DNA from: Aminobacter aganoensis
Lineage (GTDB): Bacteria > Pseudomonadota > Alphaproteobacteria > Rhizobiales > Rhizobiaceae
Reading direction: 5' to 3'
DNA: 64,000 nucleotides
Assembly (NCBI RefSeq): GCF_014206975.1
Contig: NZ_JACHOU010000002.1
Coordinates: 620,001 to 684,000, forward strand
Shown here piece by piece: positions 1 through 8,467 of this stretch; within the stretch, counting starts at the first letter, position 1, and the number at the start of each line of letters is the position of its first letter. The notes under the pieces are model-generated. The model ran no database searches. It was not told the origin of the DNA and was given only the letters and a program-made list of their open reading frames with translations. The position numbers and the translations under genes are program-made.

Positions 1-1
1 G

Positions 2-400
2 AAGGTCAACCGCAAGATGCGGACGATGTTCGACGCCCGGGTCAAGAAGCGCGGGCTGACGCTGGCGCGCGCCCGGCTGATGATGCAGATCGCCGAGTGC
101 GAAGGCAAGACGCAGGCCGAGCTGGCTGAGCAGATGCACATCGAGCAGCCGTCGCTGGTCGGCCTGATCGACGGACTGGAAAAGAAGGGGCTGGTGGTGC
201 GCTGCACCACCGACGATGACCGGCGCGCAAAACGCATCTTCCTGACGCCCACCGCCCGGCGCGAGACCGACGGCATGCGGGCCTTCGTCGCCGAGCTGCG
301 CAACCGGGTGCTGGCCGGCGTCGACGACGCCGACATCGAGAGCGCCACCCGCGTGCTGAGCGTGCTCAGCCGCAACATCGGCGAGGCCGCCTGCGAATAG
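2..400 (+). CDS. MarR-family transcriptional regulator (5' end outside window)
   Basis: The reading frame is already open at the left edge, so the N-terminus lies outside the window. The visible part has a winged helix-turn-helix of the MarR type: a helix with TQAELAEQMHIEQPSLVGLIDGL, then the wing KKGLVVRCTTDDDRRAKRIFLTP, then a C-terminal dimerisation helix. MarR proteins are dimeric ligand-responsive repressors. It ends two bases before the MFS pump gene and probably controls the efflux pair that follows. That role is inferred from position, as in EmrR-EmrAB. The family call is firm. Confidence 0.85.
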   Translation, partial: KVNRKMRTMFDARVKKRGLTLARARLMMQIAECEGKTQAELAEQMHIEQPSLVGLIDGLEKKGLVVRCTTDDDRRAKRIFLTPTARRETDGMRAFVAELRNRVLAGVDDADIESATRVLSVLSRNIGEAACE

Positions 401-402
401 GG

Positions 403-2118
403 ATGGCCGAGATGCAGCAGGCACCGGACACCGGCGAAGGCCGTGGTAAGAGGGCTGAGCCCGGGCAAGCCGATACGGCGACCCGGAGTGAGGTGCCTGT
501 CGCGCCGCAGCCTGCTGCGCCGGCGCCAGCACCCCCGGCCTTCGTGCCCAAGCCGATGCCGATGGCCGCGGCCTATGTCTGCGCCTCGGTGGTGCTGGCG
601 CTGACGCAGGGGCTGGGCATGAACCTGGTCGCCGCCAACGTGCCGCAGATCCAGGGTTCGATCGGCGCGACGGCGACGGAGACGACGTGGCTGGTCGCCG
701 CCTACATGGCGCCGAACGTCTCGCTGGCGCTGGCGCTGATCAAGATCAGGACGCAATACGGCCTGCGCAACTTCGCCGAGCTGAGCATCCTCGGCTTCGT
801 CGTCGCCTGCGTGCTCAACCTGTTCATCTCCGACCTGCAGTCGGCGCTGGCGGTGCGCTTCATGAGCGGCATCGCGGCCGCACCGATGTCGACACTCGCC
901 TTCCTCTACATGCTGGAATCGTTTTCGCCGGAAAAGAAGCTGAATGTCGGCCTGCCGCTGGCGCTGACCAGCATCGCGCTGGGATCGCCGGTGGCGCGGC
1001 TGATCTCGCCCGCCCTGTTCGACATCGGCGGCTTCCATGCCGTGACCATGTTCGAGCTCGGCATGGCGATGGTCGCCTTCGCGCTGGTCTACGCCTTGCC
1101 GCTGGCGCCGCAGCCGCGCGCCAGGGTGATCGGGAAGCTCGACGTGATCAGCTACCTGCTGATCGCCACAGGCTTCGGGGCAACCGCCATCGTGCTGGTG
1201 CTAGGGCGGCTCTACTGGTGGCTGGAAGCGCCGTGGATCGGCGTGCTGCTGGCGCTGGCCGTGGCCTGCATCACCATTGCCGCCGTCATCGAGCTCAACC
1301 GCGAGAACCCGCTTCTCGACATTCGCTGGCTGGCGAGCCCGCCGATCCTGCATTTCACCGGCGTGCTGCTGATGTTTCGCCTGGTGCTGTCCGAGCAGAC
1401 GCTGGGCGCCTCCAGCCTGTTCCAGGCGCTCGGCCTCAGCAACGAACAGACGCGCTCGGTCTATGGGGTGATCCTGGTCGCCTCGATCGCCGGCGGGCTG
1501 ACCTGTGCTGCGCTGATGAAGCACGGCAAGGAGGAGCGCATCCACATCGCGGCGCTGATCCTGATCGCCATCGGTGCGTACATGGATAGCCGCGCCACCA
1601 ACCTGACGCGGCCGGAGCAGGTGTTCTACAGCCAGGCATTGATCGCCTTTGCCGGGGCGCTGATCCTGCCGCCGGCGATGAAGAGCGGGCTAATGTCGGC
1701 GCTCAAGAAGGGGCCGAACTACATCCTCAGCTTCATCATCGTGTTCCTGACCACCCAGAGCCTGGGCGGCCTGCTGGGCTCGGCGGTGTTCACCACCTTC
1801 GTCACCAGCCGCGAGCAGTTCCACCACAACATGCTGGTGGAAGACATCGCGCTGACCGACCCGCTGGTGGCGCAGCGCGTGGCCCAGCTCGGCGGCGCCT
1901 ATTCGCGCGTCATCACCGACAAGGCATTGCTGAACGCCGAGGGGCTGCAGTTGCTGTCGCAGCAGGCGACGCGCGAGGCCTATGTGCTGGCCTACAACGA
2001 CGCCTTCCTGCTGATCACGGCGATCGCGCTGGTGTCGCTGGTCCTGCTTCTCGCCCATATCGCCATCGTGGCCCTCCGCAACCGGACCGCCGCGCCCCAA
2101 GTTCCAGCCACTACGTGA
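403..2118 (+). CDS. MFS drug-efflux permease (DHA2/EmrB-like)
   Basis: A 571-residue polytopic inner-membrane protein. After a long Pro/Ala-rich cytoplasmic N-terminus (about 55 residues) come about 14 hydrophobic segments, as expected for the DHA2 branch of the major facilitator superfamily. GMNLVAANVPQIQGSIGATATETTWLVAAYM fits the usual first-helix region of EmrB-type pumps. It starts two bases after the MarR gene and is followed seven bases later by an HlyD adaptor. The three genes therefore look like one regulator - pump - adaptor operon for proton-driven export. The long N-terminal tail is unusual, and a later start is possible. The substrate cannot be read from sequence. Confidence 0.88.
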   Translation: MAEMQQAPDTGEGRGKRAEPGQADTATRSEVPVAPQPAAPAPAPPAFVPKPMPMAAAYVCASVVLALTQGLGMNLVAANVPQIQGSIGATATETTWLVAAYMAPNVSLALALIKIRTQYGLRNFAELSILGFVVACVLNLFISDLQSALAVRFMSGIAAAPMSTLAFLYMLESFSPEKKLNVGLPLALTSIALGSPVARLISPALFDIGGFHAVTMFELGMAMVAFALVYALPLAPQPRARVIGKLDVISYLLIATGFGATAIVLVLGRLYWWLEAPWIGVLLALAVACITIAAVIELNRENPLLDIRWLASPPILHFTGVLLMFRLVLSEQTLGASSLFQALGLSNEQTRSVYGVILVASIAGGLTCAALMKHGKEERIHIAALILIAIGAYMDSRATNLTRPEQVFYSQALIAFAGALILPPAMKSGLMSALKKGPNYILSFIIVFLTTQSLGGLLGSAVFTTFVTSREQFHHNMLVEDIALTDPLVAQRVAQLGGAYSRVITDKALLNAEGLQLLSQQATREAYVLAYNDAFLLITAIALVSLVLLLAHIAIVALRNRTAAPQVPATT

Positions 2119-2124
2119 ACCGCC

Positions 2125-3201
2125 ATGCTATCCAAGAGCCTCCATCTCCTGCGTTCCGCCAGCACCATCCTGGCCATCGTCCTCGGCATCGCCGGGCTGA
2201 CGCTGATCCTCTATGTCTGGCAACTGCCGCCGTTCAGGAGTTCGGTCGAGGTCACCGAAAACGCCTATGTGCGCGGCCAGCCGACCATACTGGCGCCGCA
2301 ACTGTCGGGGACTGTCGCCGAAGTCGCGGTGCAGGATTTCCAGAAGGTCGAGGCCGGGCAGCTGCTGGTGCGGATCGACGACCGCATCTTCGTCCAGAAG
2401 CTGGAACAGGCGCGGGCGACACTGGCATCGCAGCAGGCCGCACTGGCGAATTCCGAGCAGCAGCGGCATTCGGCCGAGGCGCGCGTCAAGTCTGCGGAGG
2501 CGCAGGTCGCGTCGGCCAAGGTCGCCTATGACAATGCCCGGGCAAGCTGGGGCCGGATCGAGCCGCTGCTGGCGCGCGGCGTGTCGACGCTGAGCGAAGC
2601 CGACAAGTCGCGCACCGCACTCGAACAGGCGCGCGCCGCCCACAGCCAGGCGGAAGCCGCACTCGAGGTGACGCGGCAAGACCTGCAAGCGACGATCGTC
2701 AGCCGCGCAGCACTGGAAGCAGCGGTCTCGGGCGCGGAAGCAACCGTGCATCTCGCCGAGATCGACCTCAAGAACACACGCATCGTGGCGCCCGAGGACG
2801 GGCGGCTCGGCGAGGTCGGCGCGCGGCTCGGACAATATGTGGCGCCGGGCACGCAGCTGGTGGCGCTGGTGCCCGAGCGGATCTGGGTGGTCGCCAATTT
2901 CAAGGAGACCCAGCTTGCCGGCATGAAGGCCGGCCAGCCGGTGACATTCACCGTCGATGCGCTGGGACACACCCGGCTCGACGGCCATGTCGAGCGCTTT
3001 GCCCCGGCGACGGGATCGGAATTCAGCGTGCTACGGCCCGACAACGCCACCGGCAACTTCACCAAGGTGGCGCAACGCCTGCCGGTGCGCATCAGCATCG
3101 AGCCGGGCCAGACGATGGCCGACAGGCTGGCGCCCGGCATGTCGGTGGTGGTCAGCATCGACACGGCGGCGCAGCAACTGGTCGAGACGGCAGCACACTA
3201 G
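2125..3201 (+). CDS. HlyD/EmrA-family membrane fusion protein
   Basis: A 358-residue periplasmic adaptor for the preceding MFS pump. Residues about 10-32 form one N-terminal membrane anchor. NAYVRGQPTILAPQLSGTV marks the first half of the biotinyl-lipoyl-like domain. Residues about 95-210 are an Ala/Gln/Glu-rich alpha-helical hairpin, and the second lipoyl half and beta-barrel follow (KNTRIVAPEDGRLGEVGARL, then VVANFKETQL). Family members link the inner-membrane pump to an outer-membrane channel. No TolC-like gene is adjacent, so a channel encoded elsewhere is presumably shared. Confidence 0.92.
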   Translation: MLSKSLHLLRSASTILAIVLGIAGLTLILYVWQLPPFRSSVEVTENAYVRGQPTILAPQLSGTVAEVAVQDFQKVEAGQLLVRIDDRIFVQKLEQARATLASQQAALANSEQQRHSAEARVKSAEAQVASAKVAYDNARASWGRIEPLLARGVSTLSEADKSRTALEQARAAHSQAEAALEVTRQDLQATIVSRAALEAAVSGAEATVHLAEIDLKNTRIVAPEDGRLGEVGARLGQYVAPGTQLVALVPERIWVVANFKETQLAGMKAGQPVTFTVDALGHTRLDGHVERFAPATGSEFSVLRPDNATGNFTKVAQRLPVRISIEPGQTMADRLAPGMSVVVSIDTAAQQLVETAAH

Positions 3202-3202
3202 A

Positions 3203-4093
3203 CTAGGGATGCCGATACCGGAACTTGGCTTCGTGCTTGCGCACGAAGTCGCGTATCGTTACGGGCTTGCGCCCGGTGATGTTCTCGAAATTGTCGAACA
3301 CCTCATCCGCCCCGGGAATCTCCTTGCGCCCATGCATGACGAAGTGCTCGTAGATGCTGCGCATATAGGCCGGTTCGAGGCCGTTGGTTATCGATTCCAG
3401 CACCTCTTCCGGCGGTCGCGGCACGTAACGAAAAGGTTGCCCGAGTTCCTCCGTCAGGATGCCGGCAATGTCGGCATGGGTTTTCGCATCGTAGCCGAGG
3501 CGATAGACTTGGCCGTTGTGCCTGTCGGGACGAGCCAGGCACTCGACGGCGACTGCCGCGACGTCTTCGCAGTCGACCCAGCTAAGACGGGCATCGGCGA
3601 AATGCGATGACAAGACACCATTGCTGGCGGCGCGGTCGCCCTGATAGCCGATGAGATTCTGCATGAAGGCTTCCGGGCGCAGATGCGTGAAGGAGAAACC
3701 AGCCCATTCGATGTATCGCTCGACGAACTGGTGCCAGCCCCAATGCGGAACCCTGGTGTCGTCAGGGCCGCAAGCACCCAGATGGACGACATGCTTGACG
3801 CCTGCTTTCCTGGCATCGTCGATGAAGGATTTGCTCTGGCGCAGCATGTCGATGGTGTATCCGGTCATCAGGAACGCAACGTCTACGCCCTGCAATGCCG
3901 GCAGCAAGGTTTCCGGGCGGTCATAGTCCATCTCAACGACAGGCAAGCCGAAATGGGCAGCTTTCTCCGGTGAGCGAACGGCCAGAACCACATCCAGATC
4001 GGTGCGCGCCGCCAAAAGACGGACGATCGCTCCACCGACTTGGCCGGTGGCGCCGGTCACGAGGACAACTGGTTTCCGGGGCTGATGTGCCAT
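3203..4093 (-). CDS. NmrA-like NAD(P)-binding oxidoreductase
   Basis: A 296-residue atypical short-chain dehydrogenase/NmrA-like protein. The N-terminus carries the dinucleotide-binding motif VLVTGATGQVGGAIVRLL (GxxGxxG). LRPEAFMQNLIGY in the middle is typical of the NmrA/azoreductase-like (TMR) group. The usual SDR Tyr-Lys pair is not evident, so it may be a redox sensor or a quinone or dye reductase rather than a classical dehydrogenase. It is convergent with the HlyD gene, with stop codons one base apart, and is not obviously in an operon. The substrate is unknown. Confidence 0.82.
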   Translation of the reverse strand: MAHQPRKPVVLVTGATGQVGGAIVRLLAARTDLDVVLAVRSPEKAAHFGLPVVEMDYDRPETLLPALQGVDVAFLMTGYTIDMLRQSKSFIDDARKAGVKHVVHLGACGPDDTRVPHWGWHQFVERYIEWAGFSFTHLRPEAFMQNLIGYQGDRAASNGVLSSHFADARLSWVDCEDVAAVAVECLARPDRHNGQVYRLGYDAKTHADIAGILTEELGQPFRYVPRPPEEVLESITNGLEPAYMRSIYEHFVMHGRKEIPGADEVFDNFENITGRKPVTIRDFVRKHEAKFRYRHP

Positions 4094-4339
4094 TTGTATG
4101 CTTTCGTTTGACTGCGACCGTTTCGCCGCTGAAATCGGCGGACGCGGAGACTAAAAACTGGCCCGGCGAAAACAATCCAGAATCAGATCACCAATCCTGC
4201 GGGAATCCTTTGGCCACAGGACCTGGAATTCTTCCGCTTTGCTTCGAATCGCGACAGCGCTCCACCTTCTTGTCTTGACGCAATCCCAGGAAAACCGCTG
4301 CACACTTTTCCTTGAATTGCCCTGGGATCAGCCGGCCGT

Positions 4340-4756
4340 TCATCCGTGCGGCATTCGCTCGAATTTCTGCAAAGACGCATCCACCGTATCCCACGCATGG
4401 CCGCGGATGGTGTATGTGACCGCCTGCGGATTGAACTGGCCCGGGTCGTCCAGGCTGGCCGCGTGGATCGCGATCACATCCGGCATTGCGACGAATGTCA
4501 GGTAGACCGGCGTTCCGCAGGTCGGGCAGAAGGCGTGGATCTTTTCGGCGCCGCTGTCGGCTGCGACCCGCCAGGTTCTCGCTTCGCCCGTTATCCTGAC
4601 ATCGGCCTTGCCGGCGAAACTCAGATATGAACCATGCCCGGTGCCGCTTCGTTTCTGGCAATCGCGGCATTGGCAGTGGTTTTCGAAGACGGGCTGGCTG
4701 CCCGTTTCATAGCGGATCGCGCCGCAGGCACATCCGCCGGCATAGAGCCTGGTCAT
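4340..4756 (-). CDS. GFA-family zinc protein
   Basis: A 138-residue protein of the GFA (glutathione-dependent formaldehyde-activating enzyme-like, CENP-V) fold. The zinc ligands are visible: GGCACGAIRY near the N-terminus, HCQCRDCQKRSG in the middle and FCPTCGTPVY further on. The ATG at 4756 is chosen because AAGGAGA lies six bases upstream. It is the third gene of the ArsR - AHSA1 - GFA set, 24 bases after the AHSA1 stop. Most GFA proteins have no assigned activity, so the formaldehyde role should not be assumed. A gene-free stretch of about 250 bases lies downstream, with nothing recognisable in it. Confidence 0.85.
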   Translation of the reverse strand: MTRLYAGGCACGAIRYETGSQPVFENHCQCRDCQKRSGTGHGSYLSFAGKADVRITGEARTWRVAADSGAEKIHAFCPTCGTPVYLTFVAMPDVIAIHAASLDDPGQFNPQAVTYTIRGHAWDTVDASLQKFERMPHG

Positions 4757-4780
4757 CGGCAATCTCCTTTCAGGCTGGCC

Positions 4781-5245
4781 TCAGGCCGCTTTCGGCTTGG
4801 CGAAAATGTCGAGGGCTCGGCCGGTTTCGAGGAAGGACTTCAGGCTGGAGAGCACGATCGGCCAGCCCTTGCTGATGCCGTTCGCCATGCCGCTGCCGGC
4901 TTCGAGCTCGTCATGAATGACGGTCAGCCGAACCATGCTCTCATATTCCTCGATCTCGAACGTCACCCGGCTGTGGCTAGCCGGATCGGCGGCCTGCGAG
5001 GCGTTTGCCCAACTGATGACGAGACGGGACGGCGGCGAGATTTCGATGACCTTGCCGACGAGCTCGACGGTGCGCTCGTCATTGGCGCGGACATGCTCCC
5101 ACTTCGAACCGGGGCTCCAGTCCGAGACGTTCTCATGGCCCCAATAACGCCTTGCGACGTCGGGCCTGGTGACGGCTTCGAACACCTTTTGCGGCGTCGA
5201 GAGAATGTAGGTCACGTAGACAAAGCTGGTCTTTTCCGTGGTCAT
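4781..5245 (-). CDS. AHSA1/SRPBCC-domain protein
   Basis: A 154-residue protein of the START/SRPBCC superfamily in the activator-of-Hsp90-ATPase (AHSA1) branch. It opens with the typical beta-strand and helix VYVTYILSTPQKVFEAVTRPDVARRYW and ends with GWPIVLSSLKSFLETG, the long C-terminal helix that closes the hydrophobic pocket. The ATG at 5245 is supported by GAAGGAGAG just upstream. An in-frame start upstream would run through the ArsR gene and is rejected. In many proteobacteria an ArsR repressor is paired with such a protein. The ligand is unknown. Confidence 0.88.
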   Translation of the reverse strand: MTTEKTSFVYVTYILSTPQKVFEAVTRPDVARRYWGHENVSDWSPGSKWEHVRANDERTVELVGKVIEISPPSRLVISWANASQAADPASHSRVTFEIEEYESMVRLTVIHDELEAGSGMANGISKGWPIVLSSLKSFLETGRALDIFAKPKAA

Positions 5246-5247
5246 CG

Positions 5248-5562
5248 TCACTCTCCTTCGAGTTCCTTCTTCAGATCGTGCAGCAGGGTGAGCCGCTGAC
5301 GTTCGAACTTCCGCACCCAACGTTCGTAGACCTCGTGCAATGGCACCGGGTTGATGAAGTGCAGCTTTTCCCGACCGCGCCTGACCGTGCTCACCAGATT
5401 GGCCGCCTCCAGGATTTCGAGGTGCTGGGTGGCGGATTGCCGGGCCATTTCAAGGTTTTCGCAAAGCTGGCCAAGCGTCTGCCCGTTCTGTTCACACAGA
5501 AGGTCGAGCAGCCTCCTGCGTGTCGGGTCGCCCAGCGCTTTGAAAACCTTGTCAGTGTCCAT
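5248..5562 (-). CDS. ArsR/SmtB-family transcriptional repressor
   Basis: A 104-residue winged-helix protein. FKALGDPTRRRLLDLL is the hallmark N-terminal helix of ArsR regulators. The recognition region is NLEMARQSATQHLEILEAANLVSTVRRGREKLHF. There are no metal-binding cysteines (no CxC in alpha-3), so it belongs to the non-metal subgroup usually found with AHSA1 partners. The ATG at 5562 is preferred over an in-frame GTG three codons upstream. It is first in a three-gene operon with the AHSA1 and GFA genes and likely represses its own promoter through the palindrome just upstream. Confidence 0.9.
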   Translation of the reverse strand: MDTDKVFKALGDPTRRRLLDLLCEQNGQTLGQLCENLEMARQSATQHLEILEAANLVSTVRRGREKLHFINPVPLHEVYERWVRKFERQRLTLLHDLKKELEGE

Positions 5563-5590
5563 AGGTCTCACTCGTCGGTGAGATCATAAT

Positions 5591-5610
5591 ATGCAGGTAA
5601 ATACCTGCAT
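5591..5610. promoter_or_regulatory. Perfect palindrome, probable ArsR operator
   Basis: ATGCAGGTAAATACCTGCAT is a perfect inverted repeat with 9-base arms and a 2-base centre. It lies 28 bases before the ArsR start codon. Size, symmetry and place fit a dimeric ArsR operator overlapping the promoter. Autorepression is inferred. Confidence 0.65.
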
Positions 5611-5685
5611 GTCAAATCACGGCGCATGCCTGCTGACAAAGGACACCGTGCAGACCACGGCAGGCTCCAAACTCCGCTTGCAACA

Positions 5686-5717
5686 AAAAGGGCGCCACCG
5701 CGTGGTGGCGCCCTTTT
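5686..5717. terminator. Bidirectional rho-independent terminator
   Basis: The stem is AAAAGGGCGCCACC paired with GGTGGCGCCCTTTT: 14 perfect base pairs around a four-base loop GCGT. The A and T runs at the two ends give a U-tract in either direction. It lies just after the end of the leftward catabolic operon that finishes at 5738. Confidence 0.85.
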
Positions 5718-5737
5718 CGTGCAAGGTCGTCGGGGGC

Positions 5738-7210
5738 TTACGCCTTGCGGTGGGTCGGGTAGCTCGTCGAGAAGATCTCCTCGACCGGCGGATGATTGAA
5801 GGTGCGCAGCGGATATTTGGCGATGACGCCGTCGAACTGCGCCTGCGCGCGCTTGCGGTATTCTCGGTCGTCGACACCCGGTATGACGCCGTTCTCCATG
5901 ACGAAGCGACCGGCGATCATCACCGTCGAGACCGACCGGGCCGAGACGTTGAGCATCAGCGTCTGGATCGGGTCGATGGTCTGGCCCATGAACGGGTCGT
6001 CGAAATCGACGACGATCAGGTCGGCGGCGGAGCCGGCCTGCAGGCGGCCGAGGTCGGGGCGGTTGAGCGCGTCGGCGCCGCCGGTCGTGGCAGCGTCGTA
6101 ATAGTCCTCGGAGCGGCAGCCGTCTGTGCCGCCTTCCTCGATGCGGCAGAGCATCATGCCGACCTGCATGTTGAGGAACATGTCCGGCGGATAGGTGTCT
6201 GTGCCGAGGCCGATGCGGATGCCCATGTCGCGATATTTGCGGAACGACTGCAGCGCGTTGCCATGGCGTGCGGAGACCAGCGGGCAATGGGCGATGGTGC
6301 CGCCGCCGTCGCGCAGGATCTCGAGATCCCTGCCCGGCCGGTCGATGCCATTGCGGCCGCTGACATGGGTGCCGTGCGGCAGGATGGCGCGCGGCGACAG
6401 GAAGCCGAGGCTTTCCAGCCATTCGGCCGGGCTCATGCCGCGCAGCTTGAGCACGCTCTGGTACTCGAACGGCGACTGGCAGCAATGCAGCCGGATCGGC
6501 ACGTCGAGCGCCTCGGCCGCCGCTGCCGATGCCTTCAACAGCTCGGGCGTGCAGGTCTCGATGCGGTCGGGCGCCAGCATGGTGCGGATCAGGCCCTTGG
6601 CCTGGCCCTCGAACTTGCGGCAGAAATCGACGGCGTCGGCGAGGCCGTCGAGGCCGCGTTCCTCGTCGAAATGGAAATCGATGGTGCCGTCGCGGCGGAC
6701 AAGTGAATTGCCGGAGCGATAGGCCGGGCCGAGATAGACGCGCAGCCCGAGGTCACGCGCGGCTTCGGCGGCGGCGCTGAACTCGCCGACGGTCTCGCCC
6801 CACTGGCGGTAGAACAGCGAGGCGATGGGCAGCGCCGTGGTGATGCCCGAGCGGATCAGCCGCGAGAAGGCGTAGCGCTTCTGGAACGCCAGTTCTTCCT
6901 CCGAGTACATCTCGAAGGGACCGCTTTCCATGTAGGTCTCGGGCCAGATGCGGCCCTTCCTGGCCGCCGGCTGGTTGTCGTAGCCGAGCACGGTGGTGTC
7001 GAGGTCGGAAAGCGCGTCGAGATCCACGAAGCCCGGGCCGATCAGCGCGTTGCCGTAGTCGATGCGGCGGGCGACCGGGCCCTCGTAGCCATGACCGACG
7101 AAGAGCACGCGGTCGCCGGAGACGACGACTTCGCCATTGGGGTAGAGGGCATGGCGGCCGCCGACATGGCCGACAACCCAGCGGGCGGTGAGGAGCAATG
7201 GTTCGGTCAT
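5738..7210 (-). CDS. Amidohydrolase-superfamily protein, chlorohydrolase-like, with altered first metal motif
   Basis: A 490-residue cytosolic hydrolase of the ATZ/TRZ branch of the amidohydrolase superfamily. Later metal and catalytic motifs are present: RLHCCQS, ILPHGTHVSG and the Asp of GLGTDTYPPDM. The first motif, normally PGxxDxHxH, reads GPGFVDLDALSDLD, so both histidines are replaced. Loss of HxH with retention of the later His and Asp suggests a changed metal site or a different reaction. It is the last gene of the leftward ABC importer operon, nine bases after the cytosine-deaminase-like gene. The substrate is unknown; a cyclic or aromatic nitrogen compound is a reasonable guess. 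Confidence 0.82.
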   Translation of the reverse strand: MTEPLLLTARWVVGHVGGRHALYPNGEVVVSGDRVLFVGHGYEGPVARRIDYGNALIGPGFVDLDALSDLDTTVLGYDNQPAARKGRIWPETYMESGPFEMYSEEELAFQKRYAFSRLIRSGITTALPIASLFYRQWGETVGEFSAAAEAARDLGLRVYLGPAYRSGNSLVRRDGTIDFHFDEERGLDGLADAVDFCRKFEGQAKGLIRTMLAPDRIETCTPELLKASAAAAEALDVPIRLHCCQSPFEYQSVLKLRGMSPAEWLESLGFLSPRAILPHGTHVSGRNGIDRPGRDLEILRDGGGTIAHCPLVSARHGNALQSFRKYRDMGIRIGLGTDTYPPDMFLNMQVGMMLCRIEEGGTDGCRSEDYYDAATTGGADALNRPDLGRLQAGSAADLIVVDFDDPFMGQTIDPIQTLMLNVSARSVSTVMIAGRFVMENGVIPGVDDREYRKRAQAQFDGVIAKYPLRTFNHPPVEEIFSTSYPTHRKA

Positions 7211-7219
7211 TTCAAATTC

Positions 7220-8410
7220 TCATTCGACTGTGAACAGGGCCTGGCCGTCGCGGGCCACCGGCTTGCCGCGCTTGAGCACCAGCTTGCGTTTCGGACGGGC
7301 GGCGACCGCTTCCGGCACGGTCTCGGCATCGAGCAGCACGATGTCGGCGAAGGCGCCCTCGCGCAGGCCGTAATCGGCGATCTCCATGACGTCGGCGCCG
7401 CCCTGGGTGCAGATGTGGAGGGCGTATTCGACGTCGGCGTCGTTGCGGAAATTGTTGCGCAGGCCGATGAACAGCGCGCGCTCGAGCATGTCGAGATTGC
7501 CGTAGGGACCCCAGGTGTCGCGGATGCCGTCGGAGCCGGCGCAGAGGCGGACGCCGGCGCGGCGCAGCTCGGCGGCCAGCGGCACGGGACGCGAGGCGGG
7601 CGCCGTGGTGGCAATGGCGATATCCTGATGCGCCAGATGCTCGGTGAGCGCTGCGGCGCGGGCACGGTCGGTCATGCCGAGGCAGAAGGCGTGGCTGACG
7701 GTGACCTTGCCCTGCATGCCGAGCGCGCGGGTGCGCTCGATGATCATCTCCATCGAGAAGGCGCCGAGGTCGTCGGCCTCGTGGAGATGGATGTCGACCG
7801 GCTTGCCGTGCTTCTGGGCAAGGCCGAAAATGGCGTCGAGCTGGCCCTTGGGATCGCGGTCGATGCCGCAGGGATCGAGCCCGCCGACTACATCGGCGCC
7901 ATTGGCGAGTGCCTCGTCCATCAGTTCGAGCGTGCCGGGGCGGATCATCAGGCCCGACTGCGGGAAGGCGACGATCTCGATGTCCATGACATCGCGGAAG
8001 CGCTCGCGCGTGGCGGCCACGCCGTCGAAGCACCACAGCTTCTGGTCGGTGTCGACGTCGACATGGCTGCGGATGGCCGTGGTGCCGTGTGAGGCGGCGA
8101 GCGCCACCTGGCGCGCCGACTGGCGGGCGGGATCGATGTTGAGTTCGCGGCGCAGGCGGCGCTCGGTGGAAATCTTGTCCTCGAGGGCGGGGCCGGCCTG
8201 GTGGACATGCCAGCCCATGCCCCACAGCGACTTGTCGAGATGGGCGTGCGCCTCGACGAGGCCGGGAATGGCGATGGCGCCGCCGCCGTCCTCGACCTCG
8301 GCGGTCGAGGCTTCGGCCTTGCCGATGCGGGCGATGCGGCCATCGCGGATGAGGATGTCGGTCAAGGCACCGCCGAAGGGCCGGACGTTCCTGAGGAGGA
8401 GTTCTTTCAT
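7220..8410 (-). CDS. Cytosine-deaminase-like amidohydrolase
   Basis: A 396-residue metal-dependent hydrolase close to cytosine deaminase, AtzC and N-isopropylammelide isopropylaminohydrolase. Family motifs in order: GLVEAHAHLDKSLWG (metal HxH plus the DK typical of CodA-like enzymes), RSHVDVD, the metal/catalytic HLHEADD, SHAFCL and GSDGIRDTWGPYG. The expected reaction is hydrolytic deamination or dealkylation of a ring carbon-nitrogen bond. It sits between the flavin-reductase-like gene and a second amidohydrolase in the same operon as the ABC importer, which points to stepwise breakdown of an imported substrate. Confidence 0.88.
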   Translation of the reverse strand: MKELLLRNVRPFGGALTDILIRDGRIARIGKAEASTAEVEDGGGAIAIPGLVEAHAHLDKSLWGMGWHVHQAGPALEDKISTERRLRRELNIDPARQSARQVALAASHGTTAIRSHVDVDTDQKLWCFDGVAATRERFRDVMDIEIVAFPQSGLMIRPGTLELMDEALANGADVVGGLDPCGIDRDPKGQLDAIFGLAQKHGKPVDIHLHEADDLGAFSMEMIIERTRALGMQGKVTVSHAFCLGMTDRARAAALTEHLAHQDIAIATTAPASRPVPLAAELRRAGVRLCAGSDGIRDTWGPYGNLDMLERALFIGLRNNFRNDADVEYALHICTQGGADVMEIADYGLREGAFADIVLLDAETVPEAVAARPKRKLVLKRGKPVARDGQALFTVE

Positions 8411-8467
8411 TTCAGCACCGCTGCATTGTCGGATTTCGGTGGTGCCGGGCGCGGACGCCCGGCGCGG

